DNA from: Rossellomorea vietnamensis
GTDB lineage: Bacteria > Bacillota > Bacilli > Bacillales > Bacillaceae_B
NCBI RefSeq assembly: GCF_008180415.1
Contig: NZ_VTEI01000001.1
Coordinates: 505 to 64,504 of the forward strand
Length of the DNA stretch: 64,000 nucleotides
Direction of reading: 5' to 3'
The position numbers were made by a program, and so were the translations under genes. Below, piece by piece: positions 7,860 through 17,633 of the stretch. Below the pieces are notes generated by a model that made no database searches, had not been told where the DNA came from, and saw nothing but the letters and a program-made list of their open reading frames with translations. The first letter of the stretch is position 1. Each line of letters starts with the position of its first letter.

Positions 7860-8219
7860 ATGACAATCGTGATCATCAGCCTTCTCTCCCTTTCCTCTCT
7901 GCTTTTTATCATCTCTTTTTTTCAAAGAGACCGATATAAAACTTTGGAAAAAGATGTAGAAGAGCTTTCTATGAACTTCCTTCAGGAAAATTACACACTG
8001 AAAAAGAGGCTGAAGGTTCTTGAAGAAGAGCTGCTAATGGATGAAGGTCCCGTCTTCCAAGCACCCCCGCCCCAGCGTCCTAAAAAGAAGGTACATGAGA
8101 TAGTGAAAAATCAGGTACTGGCACTTCATGCTCAAGGAATGAATATGGAGCAAATCGCCAAACAATCTGCATTGCCAGTAATGGATGTACAGGAAATCAT
8201 CCGTAATCGCAGCGTCTGA
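7860..8219 (+). CDS. yqzD: YqzD-like membrane-anchored protein with C-terminal helix-turn-helix
   Basis: 119 residues. An N-terminal membrane segment (about 2-22) is followed by a coiled coil (about 24-62) and a Pro-rich linker. The C-terminus is HTH-like (EIVKNQVLALHAQGMNMEQIAKQSALPVMDVQEII), of the kind seen in DUF2802/SwrB-type proteins. RBS AGGTG precedes ATG 7860. It is cotranscribed with the following gene (12-base gap). The symbol follows synteny with B. subtilis yqzD next to the pst operon; its function is unknown. Confidence 0.72.
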   Translation: MTIVIISLLSLSSLLFIISFFQRDRYKTLEKDVEELSMNFLQENYTLKKRLKVLEEELLMDEGPVFQAPPPQRPKKKVHEIVKNQVLALHAQGMNMEQIAKQSALPVMDVQEIIRNRSV

Positions 8220-8230
8220 AAGGAGTCATC

Positions 8231-8689
8231 ATGAATAAACAAAACACAAGGTCTTTCGCTTCAGGTCTTTTGCTTTCTGCCATCCTCTTGATCATATTCT
8301 CTTATGGTACCGAAGACAAAGGTGATTCCAGGGAGACGCTGGAAGAGCAGGGTTATGTTGTTTTGACTGAGGAAGAAGCAAGGAATCAACGGGAAAAAAT
8401 CGGAGATCTTGAGGAGCAGATAAATACACTGAGTGAAGACAGTGTATCTGGAGAACAAGAAACCGAAGTTGAAGAAGATGCAAGAACTGAGATAACACTG
8501 ACCGTTTCCTCAGGAATGACTCCCATCGAAATTAGCGATGAGCTTGAAAGCAAAGGAATCATTAAAAATGCAAGTGACTTTAACAGCTACCTGGTGAAAA
8601 GTGGACGTGCCGATAAAATTCAGATAGGTGACTATCAGCTACATTCAGAAATGACACTTGAGGAAATATCAACATTATTAACAAAGTAA
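8231..8689 (+). CDS. yqzC: YqzC-like membrane-anchored protein with MltG-type LysM-like domain
   Basis: 152 residues. A signal anchor (about 10-25) is followed by an acidic coiled-coil stalk (about 45-85). The C-terminal domain (TLTVSSGMTPIEISDELESKGII, then KIQIGDYQLHSEMTLEEISTLLT) matches the N-terminal LysM-like subdomain of YceG/MltG endolytic transglycosylases. The catalytic YceG part is missing, so it probably binds the wall rather than cutting it. RBS AAAGGAG. It is the second gene of the yqzDC pair and converges on phoU. Confidence 0.78.
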   Translation: MNKQNTRSFASGLLLSAILLIIFSYGTEDKGDSRETLEEQGYVVLTEEEARNQREKIGDLEEQINTLSEDSVSGEQETEVEEDARTEITLTVSSGMTPIEISDELESKGIIKNASDFNSYLVKSGRADKIQIGDYQLHSEMTLEEISTLLTK

Positions 8690-8718
8690 AAAGGCAGCCG
8701 CAAGTGGGCTGCCTTTTT
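8688..8718 (+). terminator. Bidirectional terminator between yqzC and phoU
   Basis: AAAAAGGCAGCC pairs with GGCTGCCTTTTT around GCAAGT. The A-run on one side and T-run on the other make it usable from both convergent genes. Confidence 0.9.
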
Positions 8719-8724
8719 CTATGA

Positions 8725-9381
8725 TCAGGAATTTAAATCGAATCGTCTTCCTTTAACGAGATAGAATACACCTTCAGCGACGTTGGTAGCATGATCTGCT
8801 GAGCGCTCAAGATAGCGGCAGATAAAGGATAGCTGTGTAATCTGATCAGTGAACTCAGGCTGCTGTTTATTTAATGTAAGCAGCTCCCGGATAGTCTCTC
8901 CGTACAGATCATCAATTTCATCATCTAAATCAGCAATCTTCTTCGCTTTGACTACATCTTCTTCAACAAAAGATTCAAGTGTCAGGTTAATCATGTTAGA
9001 AGTAAGAGTGTACATTTGTTTAATATTTTTAATTGGCTTAATCAGCGGTTCCTTGCCGATTCTGATTGTAGACTTTGCTATATTAACTGCAAAATCGGCA
9101 ATCCTTTCAATGTCCGATGCCACTTTTATTGTGACAATGATTCTCCGCAGGTCAGTTGCCACTGGCTGCTGTTTGGCGATAAGCAGAATAGCAATATCAT
9201 TGATCTCTTCTTCCAGCAAATCTGCATGGGTGTCATCTTCAATGATTTCCAAAGCCTTTTCAATATCCTGTTCTTCAAGAGCTTTGACACTCATGTCAAG
9301 AGCAGTGTTCGCAAGTCTTCCAAGTTCCATTAACTTTGCCTGCAGGTCTTGCAAGCTTTCATCAAACTGTCCTCTGGCCAT
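8725..9381 (-). CDS. phoU: Phosphate signalling protein PhoU
   Basis: 218 residues made of two PhoU three-helix repeats. The metal-binding motifs are present: ASDIERIADFAVNIA near 91-105 and CRYLERSADHATNVAE near 189-204. PhoU restrains uptake through the Pst importer and signals phosphate sufficiency to the PhoR kinase. It follows pstB on the same strand, but a terminator-like hairpin lies between them, so its level may be lower than that of the pst genes. B. subtilis 168 lacks phoU at this locus. Confidence 0.95.
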   Translation of the reverse strand: MARGQFDESLQDLQAKLMELGRLANTALDMSVKALEEQDIEKALEIIEDDTHADLLEEEINDIAILLIAKQQPVATDLRRIIVTIKVASDIERIADFAVNIAKSTIRIGKEPLIKPIKNIKQMYTLTSNMINLTLESFVEEDVVKAKKIADLDDEIDDLYGETIRELLTLNKQQPEFTDQITQLSFICRYLERSADHATNVAEGVFYLVKGRRFDLNS

Positions 9382-9468
9382 ACATACCCCTCCACTTTAA
9401 GTAATAAATGATCTATCCATTATGGTTCTGTCACTGTCCTTCTGTTGTCTCACCCTCGGAACCCATAT

Positions 9469-9502
9469 GAAAATATCCTTAGCTGATAAACTAAGGATAT
9501 TT
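9469..9502 (-). terminator. Hairpin between pstB and phoU
   Basis: On the minus strand AAATATCCTTAG pairs with CTAAGGATATTT around an 8-base loop. The T-run is short, so it probably attenuates transcription into phoU rather than stopping it fully. Confidence 0.65.
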
Positions 9503-9508
9503 CCATGA

Positions 9509-10336
9509 TCAACCGAATCTGCCTGAAATATAATCCTCTGTTCTCTTATCACTCGGAGTAGAGAAAATAGTATCAGTCTTATCGAATTCAATGACCTCTC
9601 CATTCAAGAAGAAAGCTGTCTTATCAGAGATACGTGCAGCCTGCTGCATATTATGCGTAACAATGATAATACTGTAATCTTTTTTCAAGTCCTGCACAAG
9701 TTCTTCCACTTTCAGTGTAGAAATTGGATCAAGTGCTGAAGTTGGTTCATCCATCAGGATGACATCCGGTTCAATGGCCAGGCAGCGGGCAATACACAGA
9801 CGCTGCTGCTGTCCGCCGGAAAGCCCATAGGCGTTTTCCTTCAGGCGGTCTTTGACTTCATCCCAGATGGCCGCACCACGCAGACTCTTTTCTACAATTT
9901 CATCCAATACCTTTTTATTTTTGATGCCATGGATCCTCGGTCCATAAGCTACATTGTCGTAGATTGATTTAGGGAACGGATTCGGTTTTTGAAACACCAT
10001 TCCGACTCTTGTTCTCAAATCCTCAACTGTAAAGGATTTATCCAAGATGCTTTTCCCTCTGTAGCTGATATCGCCGGAAATTTTCACTACGGGAATCAGT
10101 TCCACCATTCTGTTCAATGTTTTAATAAAAGTGGATTTACCACACCCGGACGGTCCGATAATTGCTGTTACTTCATTTTGGTTTATCGCAAGGTTAATAT
10201 TTTTTAGCGCTTTGTCTTCTCCATACCAAAGATTAAGGTCTTTTGTTTCATAAACTACGCTTTTCTTTGGGCTTACCGTTGTATCTTCTTTTAAAGTGAC
10301 TTTGCTCTTCTTTTCGTTACCAGATAGTACTGCCAT
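9509..10336 (-). CDS. pstB: Phosphate ABC transporter ATP-binding protein
   Basis: 275 residues from ATG 10336, which has GGAGG 8 bases upstream; an in-frame TTG five codons earlier is less likely. Walker A is GPSGCGKST (61-69), the signature is LSGGQQQR, and Walker B is [13 protein letters not shown]. PstB powers high-affinity phosphate import with PstA and PstC at the membrane. It is the fourth gene of the Pho-box-controlled pstSCAB operon. B. subtilis has two pstB paralogues at this place; here there is one. Confidence 0.97.
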   Translation of the reverse strand: MAVLSGNEKKSKVTLKEDTTVSPKKSVVYETKDLNLWYGEDKALKNINLAINQNEVTAIIGPSGCGKSTFIKTLNRMVELIPVVKISGDISYRGKSILDKSFTVEDLRTRVGMVFQKPNPFPKSIYDNVAYGPRIHGIKNKKVLDEIVEKSLRGAAIWDEVKDRLKENAYGLSGGQQQRLCIARCLAIEPDVILMDEPTSALDPISTLKVEELVQDLKKDYSIIIVTHNMQQAARISDKTAFFLNGEVIEFDKTDTIFSTPSDKRTEDYISGRFG

Positions 10337-10354
10337 TGAAAAAACCTCCAAAAA

Positions 10355-11239
10355 TTAGAATCTCTTTTGAAACTTGTTTCTAATAATGATTGCAATAGAG
10401 TTCATCGCGAACAGTACAATCAATAACACAACAATCGTAGCCGCTGCTAAATAGGCATATTCATCAGTCAAAGCAGAGTCAACTGTCCAATAGTAAATTT
10501 GCATTGGCATTACAGTAAATTTGTCAAAAACGCCTTCTGGCAGTGGAATCAATAATGCAGGTATACCGATAACGACAAGAGGTGCTGTTTCACCAATTGC
10601 ACGTGATAGAGCTAGTATTACACCTGTTAAAATACCCGGTATAGCTGTAGGCAAAACAATATTTTTGACAGTCTGCCATTTGGTAGCGCCCATTCCATAT
10701 GATGCTTCCCTTAAGAATTGCGGCACTGCTCTAAGCGCTTCCTGGCTTGCCACAACAACAATTGGAAGAACGAGCAAGGACATCGTCAAGCCCCCGGCAA
10801 GGATAATGTTACCTAAATCAGCCATCCGGACAAATACAGTCAATCCGAGGATACCAAATACTACAGATGGTACACCAGCAAGATTACTAATGTTTGTTTG
10901 AATAATGCTCTTTAGCTTTCCTTCTTTTGCATATTCTTCAAGGTAAATTGCTGTACCAACACCAAGGAACATCGTCACTGGCGCTACGACAATCATAAGC
11001 CAGACCGTTCCAAGAATGGCTCCCAGGATTCCAGCCTTATCAGGGTTTACTGAAAGCTTTCCTGATAGAAATCCAAAGTCAATCCAGCCGATACTGTCAG
11101 AAGCAACACGGTATATCAATGTTACCAATACGACCAGTCCGAATAGGATAGATAATAGGAATAGAGTTCTTGCCAGCTTATTTTTAAATAAGCGCAAGCC
11201 CATGTGCTTTTGTACTTGTTCTGCGTTTACATACTTCAT
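10355..11239 (-). CDS. pstA: Phosphate ABC transporter permease PstA
   Basis: 294 residues with six membrane segments. It carries the ABC-permease EAA loop (EASYGMGATKWQTVKNIVLPTAIPGILTG, about 183-211), which contacts PstB. It forms the channel as a heterodimer with PstC. The gene is separated from pstC by 2 bases and from pstB by 18, consistent with one polycistronic mRNA. Confidence 0.96.
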   Translation of the reverse strand: MKYVNAEQVQKHMGLRLFKNKLARTLFLLSILFGLVVLVTLIYRVASDSIGWIDFGFLSGKLSVNPDKAGILGAILGTVWLMIVVAPVTMFLGVGTAIYLEEYAKEGKLKSIIQTNISNLAGVPSVVFGILGLTVFVRMADLGNIILAGGLTMSLLVLPIVVVASQEALRAVPQFLREASYGMGATKWQTVKNIVLPTAIPGILTGVILALSRAIGETAPLVVIGIPALLIPLPEGVFDKFTVMPMQIYYWTVDSALTDEYAYLAAATIVVLLIVLFAMNSIAIIIRNKFQKRF

Positions 11240-11241
11240 AA

Positions 11242-12189
11242 TTAATATTCCTCCCTGAATCTACGAGAAATATATTGTGCAATCAAGTTCATGATCAAAG
11301 TGAACACAAACAAAGTCATCGCCACAGCGTATAAGCTGTAGTAAATCGTTGTTCCGGCTGCTGCTTCTCCACCGGTTACCTCTACTATATAAGCAGTCAT
11401 AGTCTGCATGGATTGGGTAATGTCAAACGTGAAATTCTTATTGCTTCCAGAAGCAATCGTAACAATCATCGTTTCTCCAATCGCACGGGATATACCAAGT
11501 ACAAAGGAAGATATTATTCCAGAAATAGCAGCAGGAATAACTACTTTCCAGGTTACTTCGAGTTTTGTCGCTCCAAGTGCAAGCGCTCCTTCTCTCATTG
11601 AGTTGGGCACAGAACTCATCGCATCCTCAGAAAGAGATGCCACCATTGGGATGATCATGATTCCCATTACTATTCCTGGACTGAGGATATTCGTAGGCTC
11701 TACCGCAGGAATAAATGATCTTATTAGAGGAGTCACAAATGTAAATGCAAAGAATCCATATACGATAGTTGGAATCCCCGCAAGAATTTCCAATATCGGT
11801 TTCAGTGTTTTTCTTACTTTGTCTGAAGCATATTCACTTAAATATACAGCAGACATTAATCCCACTGGAATTGCAACAAACATAGCAATGACAGAAGAGA
11901 TAATCGTACCAGTGAGCAACGGCAGTACCCCAAACTGCGGTTCTCTTCCGATTGGATTCAATTCTGTACCTGTGAAAAAGTCCAAGAAGGGAACATTCCT
12001 AAAAAAGTTAACTGTTTCTGCTAATAAGGTAAAAACAATTCCAATAGTCGTGAAAATCGATATCGCCGCAATGGCAAATAAGAATTTCGGAATGAATTTT
12101 TCCATAACAGAATTAATGTTCAGTGTATTTTTCTTTTCTTCAATCATTTCCCGAACATTCATCTTGCCATTCGTTCCAGAATCCTTCAT
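11242..12189 (-). CDS. pstC: Phosphate ABC transporter permease PstC
   Basis: 315 residues with a long cytoplasmic N-terminus (about 1-35) and six membrane segments. The EAA loop is REGALALGATKLEVTWKVVIPAAISGI in the middle of the protein. It is the partner of PstA in the inner-membrane phosphate channel. AAAGGGG precedes the ATG. It is the second gene of pstSCAB, 123 bases after pstS. Confidence 0.96.
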   Translation of the reverse strand: MKDSGTNGKMNVREMIEEKKNTLNINSVMEKFIPKFLFAIAAISIFTTIGIVFTLLAETVNFFRNVPFLDFFTGTELNPIGREPQFGVLPLLTGTIISSVIAMFVAIPVGLMSAVYLSEYASDKVRKTLKPILEILAGIPTIVYGFFAFTFVTPLIRSFIPAVEPTNILSPGIVMGIMIIPMVASLSEDAMSSVPNSMREGALALGATKLEVTWKVVIPAAISGIISSFVLGISRAIGETMIVTIASGSNKNFTFDITQSMQTMTAYIVEVTGGEAAAGTTIYYSLYAVAMTLFVFTLIMNLIAQYISRRFREEY

Positions 12190-12312
12190 GGTTGATAACC
12201 CCTTTCATCCTTCATCCCTTGAGGAAGAAAATTACTCTTATTTTAATAACACACAAGAAGATGAGAAGAGTTACCTTCTCATCTTCCGAGCATGTTTTTC
12301 GTTACTAAATTA

Positions 12313-13329
12313 TTATTGGATTTCTTCTAATTTAGAAAGGTTCTCTTCGATTGTTTCGTCTGAAAGTGGAGCAAAACCTGTTGCAGCCGCTACATCTTGA
12401 GCGTTGTTCATTGTGAATTTAGCATAGTCAAGAACTTGAGGCTTCTCTTTAGCCATGTTAACGTTCAAGTAAGTAAATACTGGACGTGTGAATGGGTTGT
12501 ATGCAGCATCTTCGCTCAATCCTATTGTGTCAAGGCTAGGCTCGATAGGACCATTACCAAAGTCAACATTTACAGCACTGACTTTATCTTTGTTATTGTC
12601 ATAGTAACCATATCCGAAGAATGCAATCGCGTTCTTATCTTTAGATACAAGATCAACTAGAGTAGAGTATTCCTGCTGTAGATTTACACTGTCAACAAAA
12701 TCCTTCTCTTCCATGATTGTTTCGAACATGAATTCATTTGTACCATGGTTTTCATTTGGACCCATTGGCTTGATTTCTTCAGCCGGCCAGTCAGGGTTGA
12801 TATCTGACCATTTCGTTACTCCACCTTCAGCAAGGAAGATGTTCACAACTTCTTCTTGAGTCATTTCAGTTGCCCAGTCATTTTCAGGGTTGATTACGAA
12901 TGTCAAACCATCAAGAGCAACTTGGAATTCCATGACATCGATACCAAGATCTTCAGCTGTAGCTGTTTCTTCGTCTTTAATTTCACGGGAAGCATCGTTG
13001 AAATCTGTTCCGCCTTCTTCAACTAAGAACTTTTTGAACCCTGCAGATGTACCAGCACGGCTAACTTCTACAGAAACGTCACCATTTTCACCCATATAGT
13101 TTTCAGCCATTTGAGCCATGAACGGATATACAGTACCAGAACCATCGATTACAACGCTTCCTTCAAGTGAAGCTGTTTCTTCGCTATCAGCGTTGCCGCC
13201 GTTGTTTCCTGTGTTCGTGTTACCGCCATTGTTAGCAGCATTGTTTCCATTGTTAGATCCACAAGCAGCCGTGAACATTACTAGTGCTGCCATTACTACT
13301 AAAAGAAGTAGTCCTTTGAAGTTCTTCAT
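12313..13329 (-). CDS. pstS: Phosphate-binding lipoprotein PstS
   Basis: 338 residues. The signal peptide ends in a lipobox (FTAAC, Cys at about 23), so the mature protein is lipid-anchored outside the membrane. An Asn/Gly-rich flexible linker (about 24-47) precedes the periplasmic-type phosphate-binding fold. The phosphate-contacting GSGTVYPF and SRAGTSAGF loops are present. It is the first gene of pstSCAB and lies directly downstream of a four-repeat Pho box. Confidence 0.97.
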   Translation of the reverse strand: MKNFKGLLLLVVMAALVMFTAACGSNNGNNAANNGGNTNTGNNGGNADSEETASLEGSVVIDGSGTVYPFMAQMAENYMGENGDVSVEVSRAGTSAGFKKFLVEEGGTDFNDASREIKDEETATAEDLGIDVMEFQVALDGLTFVINPENDWATEMTQEEVVNIFLAEGGVTKWSDINPDWPAEEIKPMGPNENHGTNEFMFETIMEEKDFVDSVNLQQEYSTLVDLVSKDKNAIAFFGYGYYDNNKDKVSAVNVDFGNGPIEPSLDTIGLSEDAAYNPFTRPVFTYLNVNMAKEKPQVLDYAKFTMNNAQDVAAATGFAPLSDETIEENLSKLEEIQ

Positions 13330-13379
13330 TCCTAAATTCCCCCTAAAGAAATTTTTGTTTTTGTCCTACGAGTAATAGA

Positions 13380-13430
13380 ATAATAGAGAAGTGTTAATCC
13401 GGTTTTAATCGATTGTAAAGCTTTTGTAAA
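13380..13430 (-). promoter_or_regulatory. Pho box and promoter of the pstS operon
   Basis: Read on the minus strand there are four hexamers, TTTACA, TTTACA, TTAAAA and TTAACA. They begin exactly 11 bases apart (occupying 13425-13430, 13414-13419, 13403-13408 and 13392-13397). This is the PhoP-binding pattern TT(A/T)ACA-N5. A -10 box TATTAT (13380-13385) lies 17 bases from the TTAAAA repeat, which would serve as a weak -35. PhoP~P activation at phosphate limitation is expected. Confidence 0.9.
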
Positions 13431-13568
13431 TTCGACTTATTTCTTGCTTAAAGTAAAAAAATTCCGGGAAATTATATCGAATTATAGCTATTATTTGATA
13501 TAAACTGGAATCTATTCAAAAAAAAAGAGGCCTTCCATTCACGGAAGGTCTCCAATTGCTTACTCTTC

Positions 13569-15764
13569 TTAAGTAGTGCTTTCACCTGCTGCGTTTTCTT
13601 CTCTTGTTTCTTCTTGCAGTTCTTCTGCTTCATCAACATTTTCAACTTTCCGCTCTACTTCTGTAGAGTTCAATCCCTCTTCTTCACGTTCTTTCTTCAA
13701 GTCAAAATATTTATCCATAACTCTTCTAGAAATGTCTTTGTTAATGTAAGGATCTTGCCGGCCATTATGAGACCACGGCACAACCGTAGAAAAAGCAACT
13801 TCGGGCTGGTCATACGGAGCATAGCCGATCAACGTTGTATTATACGTGTCGTAGTAGTTTCCTGTTGCCGGGTCTCTATAACGTGCTTCAGCTGTACCTG
13901 ATTTACCAGCAGCTACATAAGGAGCATCATGGAACTCCTTATAGGCTGTACCATCAGGGTATTGGTAGACACGGTAAAACCCTTGTTGAACATTTTCCAT
14001 CTGAGCTTGTGTGACATTAACCTTATTCAGGATTTCAGGCTGTTTGACCGTCTCGATTGGCCCCATGTTTTCTTTATCGCCCGTCGGCTTGCGGATCTCC
14101 TTGAGGATGTGCGGCTGTACTCGGTATCCATCATTGGCTATCGTTGAGACATACTGAGCAAGCTGCATAGGTGTATACGTATCAAACTGCCCGATCGCAA
14201 AGTCCATCATGTTCCCTGGTGTATAAAAGGTTCCCCTGTATCCATTCACTTCACCGGGCAGATCAATACCTGTGTTGACACCAAGACCGAATTGGGCAAA
14301 ATGGTTCCTCATGTTATCAAGGTCATTGGCATCCCCGCTGATCGCTGCATCGCGAACGTAGTAAGGATTGCCTCCTATCCTCATAGCGACCTTCCACATG
14401 TAGCCGTTGGAAGATACCTCAAGGGCTTGCTGGTCAGTCAATGAACGTTCTCTTCCATACCAGGAATTTTTAATAGGTGTGCCTTTAACCTTAATTGGTT
14501 CATCGAGGATGGTTTCTCCAGGCTGAAGCACACCAGTCATATAACCAGTCAATACTGTTGCACCCTTAACAACTGATCCAACCTCATAAAAACTCGTATA
14601 TGTGCCGAGTGCATAATCCTGAATCCCATACTCTCCTGTTTCAGGATCCTTGGCATATCTCTTTCCGACCATCGCCAGGACTTCACCTGTATTCGGATCA
14701 ATCAAGACTACAAAAGCCCGGTCAAGATGGGAGGACTGTGGATTACGGACATTTTTCAGCAGCTCTTCTGTGACGATTTTTTCCACTTCCTGCTGCAATT
14801 CCATATCGATTGTCAGGACAACATCTTTTCCGCGCTGACCTTCCTGCATCAGAACGGATTCCAGGACACTTCCGTCTTTAGTGATATTTTTGATTTTTTC
14901 TTTTTGCCCTTTTAAAACATCTTCATATTGAAGCTCAAGGTAAGTTTGCCCCACCCGGTCATTACGTGTATAGTCTCTTGCTAAATAGTAATCTACCATT
15001 TCCCTTGGAAGTCCTTCTCTGGAAGAAGACACATTTCCAAGGATGGATCTTAGCGTCTTATCGAATACATAAGTCCTTTCCCAGTCTGTCGTCGTATTCA
15101 CGCCCGGCAGTTTAGACAGATGCTCACTCACTCTGGCAAATTCCTCTTGAGTGACACCTTTATTCTTGACCATCTGTGGAGAAAGAGCATATCCGCTGTT
15201 CATTTCACGGAAGATGGCAAGATCTTCTAGGTCTTGCCCAGACAGAGAGTTCAGATCAGCTTCTGTGATTCTATCCAAAGTCAGCTGATAAATTTTAGCA
15301 TTAATTTCATCTTGAGATAGATCCTCATCTCTTCCGATTTCCGCTTTCTCTTCTGCTGAAACTTTTTCATCAGCTTCCTCTTTGTTGATCAGCATCCAAT
15401 AATCTTTCTTATCCCGGTCCCTCACAGCCTCTGTATCCATTTCAATCAATTGGGCAAGGCTGCGGGCCACCTTGATCATATCTTCGGATTTTGTAGATTG
15501 GGTCCTTGTATAAGTTATGGCGTTCATCGGTGTGTTATCGACAATAACATTCCCAACCCGGTCGTAAATCTTCCCTCTTGGCACGCTGTTATTGACTAAT
15601 ACATCTTCTGTTCTTTCCACTTCCCGCTTATATTCTTCACCCGAAACGATCTGCACCAGTCCAAGCCGCAGGATCAGTAAAGAAAATAATAAAAAGACTC
15701 CAAAAAACAAGATGTTCATCCGAGCAGGCACATGTGTCTTTTTCTTTTTCTTAGTGTTTTTCAA
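13569..15764 (-). CDS. pbpA: Class B penicillin-binding protein 2 (PbpA-type transpeptidase)
   Basis: 731 residues from TTG 15764, which is preceded by AGGAAGG; an upstream extension to 15863 has no RBS and does not match the family. A basic cytoplasmic tail is followed by one membrane segment (about 15-35) and a dimerisation/pedestal domain. The transpeptidase domain carries SVVK (catalytic Ser in EVGSVVKG), SSN (EVSSNGYM) and KSGTAE. It cross-links peptidoglycan during rod elongation. An acidic C-terminal tail (about 30 residues, Glu-rich) is longer than in B. subtilis PBP2A. Confidence 0.93.
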   Translation of the reverse strand: MKNTKKKKKTHVPARMNILFFGVFLLFSLLILRLGLVQIVSGEEYKREVERTEDVLVNNSVPRGKIYDRVGNVIVDNTPMNAITYTRTQSTKSEDMIKVARSLAQLIEMDTEAVRDRDKKDYWMLINKEEADEKVSAEEKAEIGRDEDLSQDEINAKIYQLTLDRITEADLNSLSGQDLEDLAIFREMNSGYALSPQMVKNKGVTQEEFARVSEHLSKLPGVNTTTDWERTYVFDKTLRSILGNVSSSREGLPREMVDYYLARDYTRNDRVGQTYLELQYEDVLKGQKEKIKNITKDGSVLESVLMQEGQRGKDVVLTIDMELQQEVEKIVTEELLKNVRNPQSSHLDRAFVVLIDPNTGEVLAMVGKRYAKDPETGEYGIQDYALGTYTSFYEVGSVVKGATVLTGYMTGVLQPGETILDEPIKVKGTPIKNSWYGRERSLTDQQALEVSSNGYMWKVAMRIGGNPYYVRDAAISGDANDLDNMRNHFAQFGLGVNTGIDLPGEVNGYRGTFYTPGNMMDFAIGQFDTYTPMQLAQYVSTIANDGYRVQPHILKEIRKPTGDKENMGPIETVKQPEILNKVNVTQAQMENVQQGFYRVYQYPDGTAYKEFHDAPYVAAGKSGTAEARYRDPATGNYYDTYNTTLIGYAPYDQPEVAFSTVVPWSHNGRQDPYINKDISRRVMDKYFDLKKEREEEGLNSTEVERKVENVDEAEELQEETREENAAGESTT

Positions 15765-15864
15765 GCTTTTCCAATCCTTCCTCGATATTAATTCCAAAAA
15801 TAAATATTCTTTCTCATATACTCTATAGTATAGAAAAAAAAGAACCTTTTCCACCCATAACAAC

Positions 15865-16241
15865 TGATGGATATGTAATTAAATTTTTCCAATTTGTTTT
15901 TAGTGAAAGCCGTGTTTAAGTACCCGTTAAAATCAAAAAAGTGCGTTAAGTTCAGCCCCTATAAATTTAGATTCAGAAGGATTGCTGCATTAAATGCAAG
16001 ATTTCTTAATGCAGTTAGAGTAATTTTGCGGAGGAATGCAAATACTCCGGGCTGTTTCATTTTTGCATTTTCTGCGTTCAAGATTGAACATTTGTTACTA
16101 TACCGATTTGCCGATTTATCTTTTTGGAGATTCCATGCTGTCTGTGAACACTTCGGACAACAGCCGTTTCGCTTTTAGTAGATCTGATGCCACCCCTCTA
16201 ACCAGAACAAGCAGAAAGGGCGTCCCTCTCCGCTTGTATTA
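15865..16241. other. Non-coding gap between pbpA and yqgE
   Basis: No convincing gene. A hairpin TGCATTAA/TTAATGCA lies near 15984-16013. An imperfect hairpin ACAAGC..AGGG/CCCT..GCTTGT near 16207-16237 lies just after yqgE and may act as its terminator although no T-run follows. The ORFs on the plus strand have no RBS. Confidence 0.5.
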
Positions 16242-17459
16242 CTAAGTCATGGACAAATTAATTTTTCTGATGAAAAGATAGATTAGACTGTGGCCGGAAC
16301 CTAGAATGAGCAGCAGGATTGGGATACTTTTATCCTCATTGAAGAATGTTATAGCAAAGATAAATGCTAATATGGAAACAATTCTTCCTAAGTTAAGAAA
16401 AATCTCTCTGACCACAATGTATTCAATTCTCATCTCTGCGGCCTTCCACCCTTTCCCAATCACATCATAAGTCATGGAAATATATGGAACAAGCAGCAAA
16501 GGGTAAGCTACAGCAATGATTCCAGCATACATAAGAAGCCTGGCATAGGTTAAGTCAAATACAATCAAGAAAATGGCTGCATATAAAATTAAACCGCCTA
16601 TCAGAATCGACTTTTTTCGGTATCTTTTTTTGATCAGCCTTGAAGTCAAAAAGTAGCCGATAAAAGCAATCCCTGAATTAACCAATCCAAAGGTACCTAT
16701 TGCAAACTCACTTCCCGTACTGATAAAAACAAACACCGAAATAACAAATATGAAAGTCCCTTCTCTCAGACCTTGAAAGAAATGAGCGTTTGTTATCAAT
16801 TTCCAGTTCTCATTATTTTTTCTCTCTTTAAGTATCCTCGTAAAACAATATCTTCCATGAGCCGGACGTCTTTTTAAGAAAAAGCTTAAAATGACAGCCA
16901 GTGAGAAAAGTCCTAATGAGAGGCCAAAGACAATCGTGTATCCCTGAAAGGATGTAAACCTTGATATGATATACCCCGCAAGAATTGGGCCTACCATTCC
17001 GCCTGCCGAGGTTAATGTTCCTAAAAATCCATTAAAAAAATCACGTGTTTCCGGTTCGGTGATTTCGAAAGTTAGGACATTGAAAGCCAGCCAGTAGAAA
17101 CCATAACCAATTCCAAGGAGCGCACCCAGAATCACCAGGTTTTCACCTGCATTTTCTCCAAAAAACAGGACAGATAAATAGAAAGAGGCCAAAAAAATGA
17201 CACCTATTCTCAATACGATTACCCTGTCAATTTTTTTGGCCCATCTGCCGGCCAGTATAAAGGTTAACGGCTGAAAAATAACAACCGTTAAGTTATAAAT
17301 TCCTAGGTCTATAAATTCACCGGACTGTTTCCATAAATATATGTTTACAAAGGTGTTCGATAAGGCCACACTCATGGAATACAGTCCACCAATCAGAAGC
17401 AAAAACATTATATCCCTTTTTAATTCGATATCGCCTAAAAGCCTTTTAAACCTGGTCAT
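16242..17459 (-). CDS. yqgE: Major facilitator superfamily transporter (YqgE-like)
   Basis: 405 residues with about 12 hydrophobic segments and the basic loop between segments 2 and 3 (GRWAKKIDRVIVLRIG) typical of MFS proteins. The substrate is unknown. The assignment to yqgE rests on the fold and its place between pbpA and sodA. It appears to be transcribed alone. Confidence 0.8.
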   Translation of the reverse strand: MTRFKRLLGDIELKRDIMFLLLIGGLYSMSVALSNTFVNIYLWKQSGEFIDLGIYNLTVVIFQPLTFILAGRWAKKIDRVIVLRIGVIFLASFYLSVLFFGENAGENLVILGALLGIGYGFYWLAFNVLTFEITEPETRDFFNGFLGTLTSAGGMVGPILAGYIISRFTSFQGYTIVFGLSLGLFSLAVILSFFLKRRPAHGRYCFTRILKERKNNENWKLITNAHFFQGLREGTFIFVISVFVFISTGSEFAIGTFGLVNSGIAFIGYFLTSRLIKKRYRKKSILIGGLILYAAIFLIVFDLTYARLLMYAGIIAVAYPLLLVPYISMTYDVIGKGWKAAEMRIEYIVVREIFLNLGRIVSILAFIFAITFFNEDKSIPILLLILGSGHSLIYLFIRKINLSMT

Positions 17460-17590
17460 TTTTTATTACTCCCCTTTTTCGTAAGCTTATTTTTTGAAAA
17501 AGAGGCCTAACTTATACCCATTAAAAAAAGAAGGTACTTAAGACTGCTGTCAAAATGAGAAGGCAAAAAGGAATACGCTTTATGAGGGCA

Positions 17591-17628
17591 TAAAAAAGAG
17601 GATCCCTAGTAAGGAATCCTCTTTCACA
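17591..17628 (-). terminator. Terminator of sodA
   Basis: On the minus strand AAAGAGGATTCC pairs with GGGATCCTCTTT around TTACTA, followed by a T-run. Confidence 0.9.
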
Positions 17629-17633
17629 GTCAA

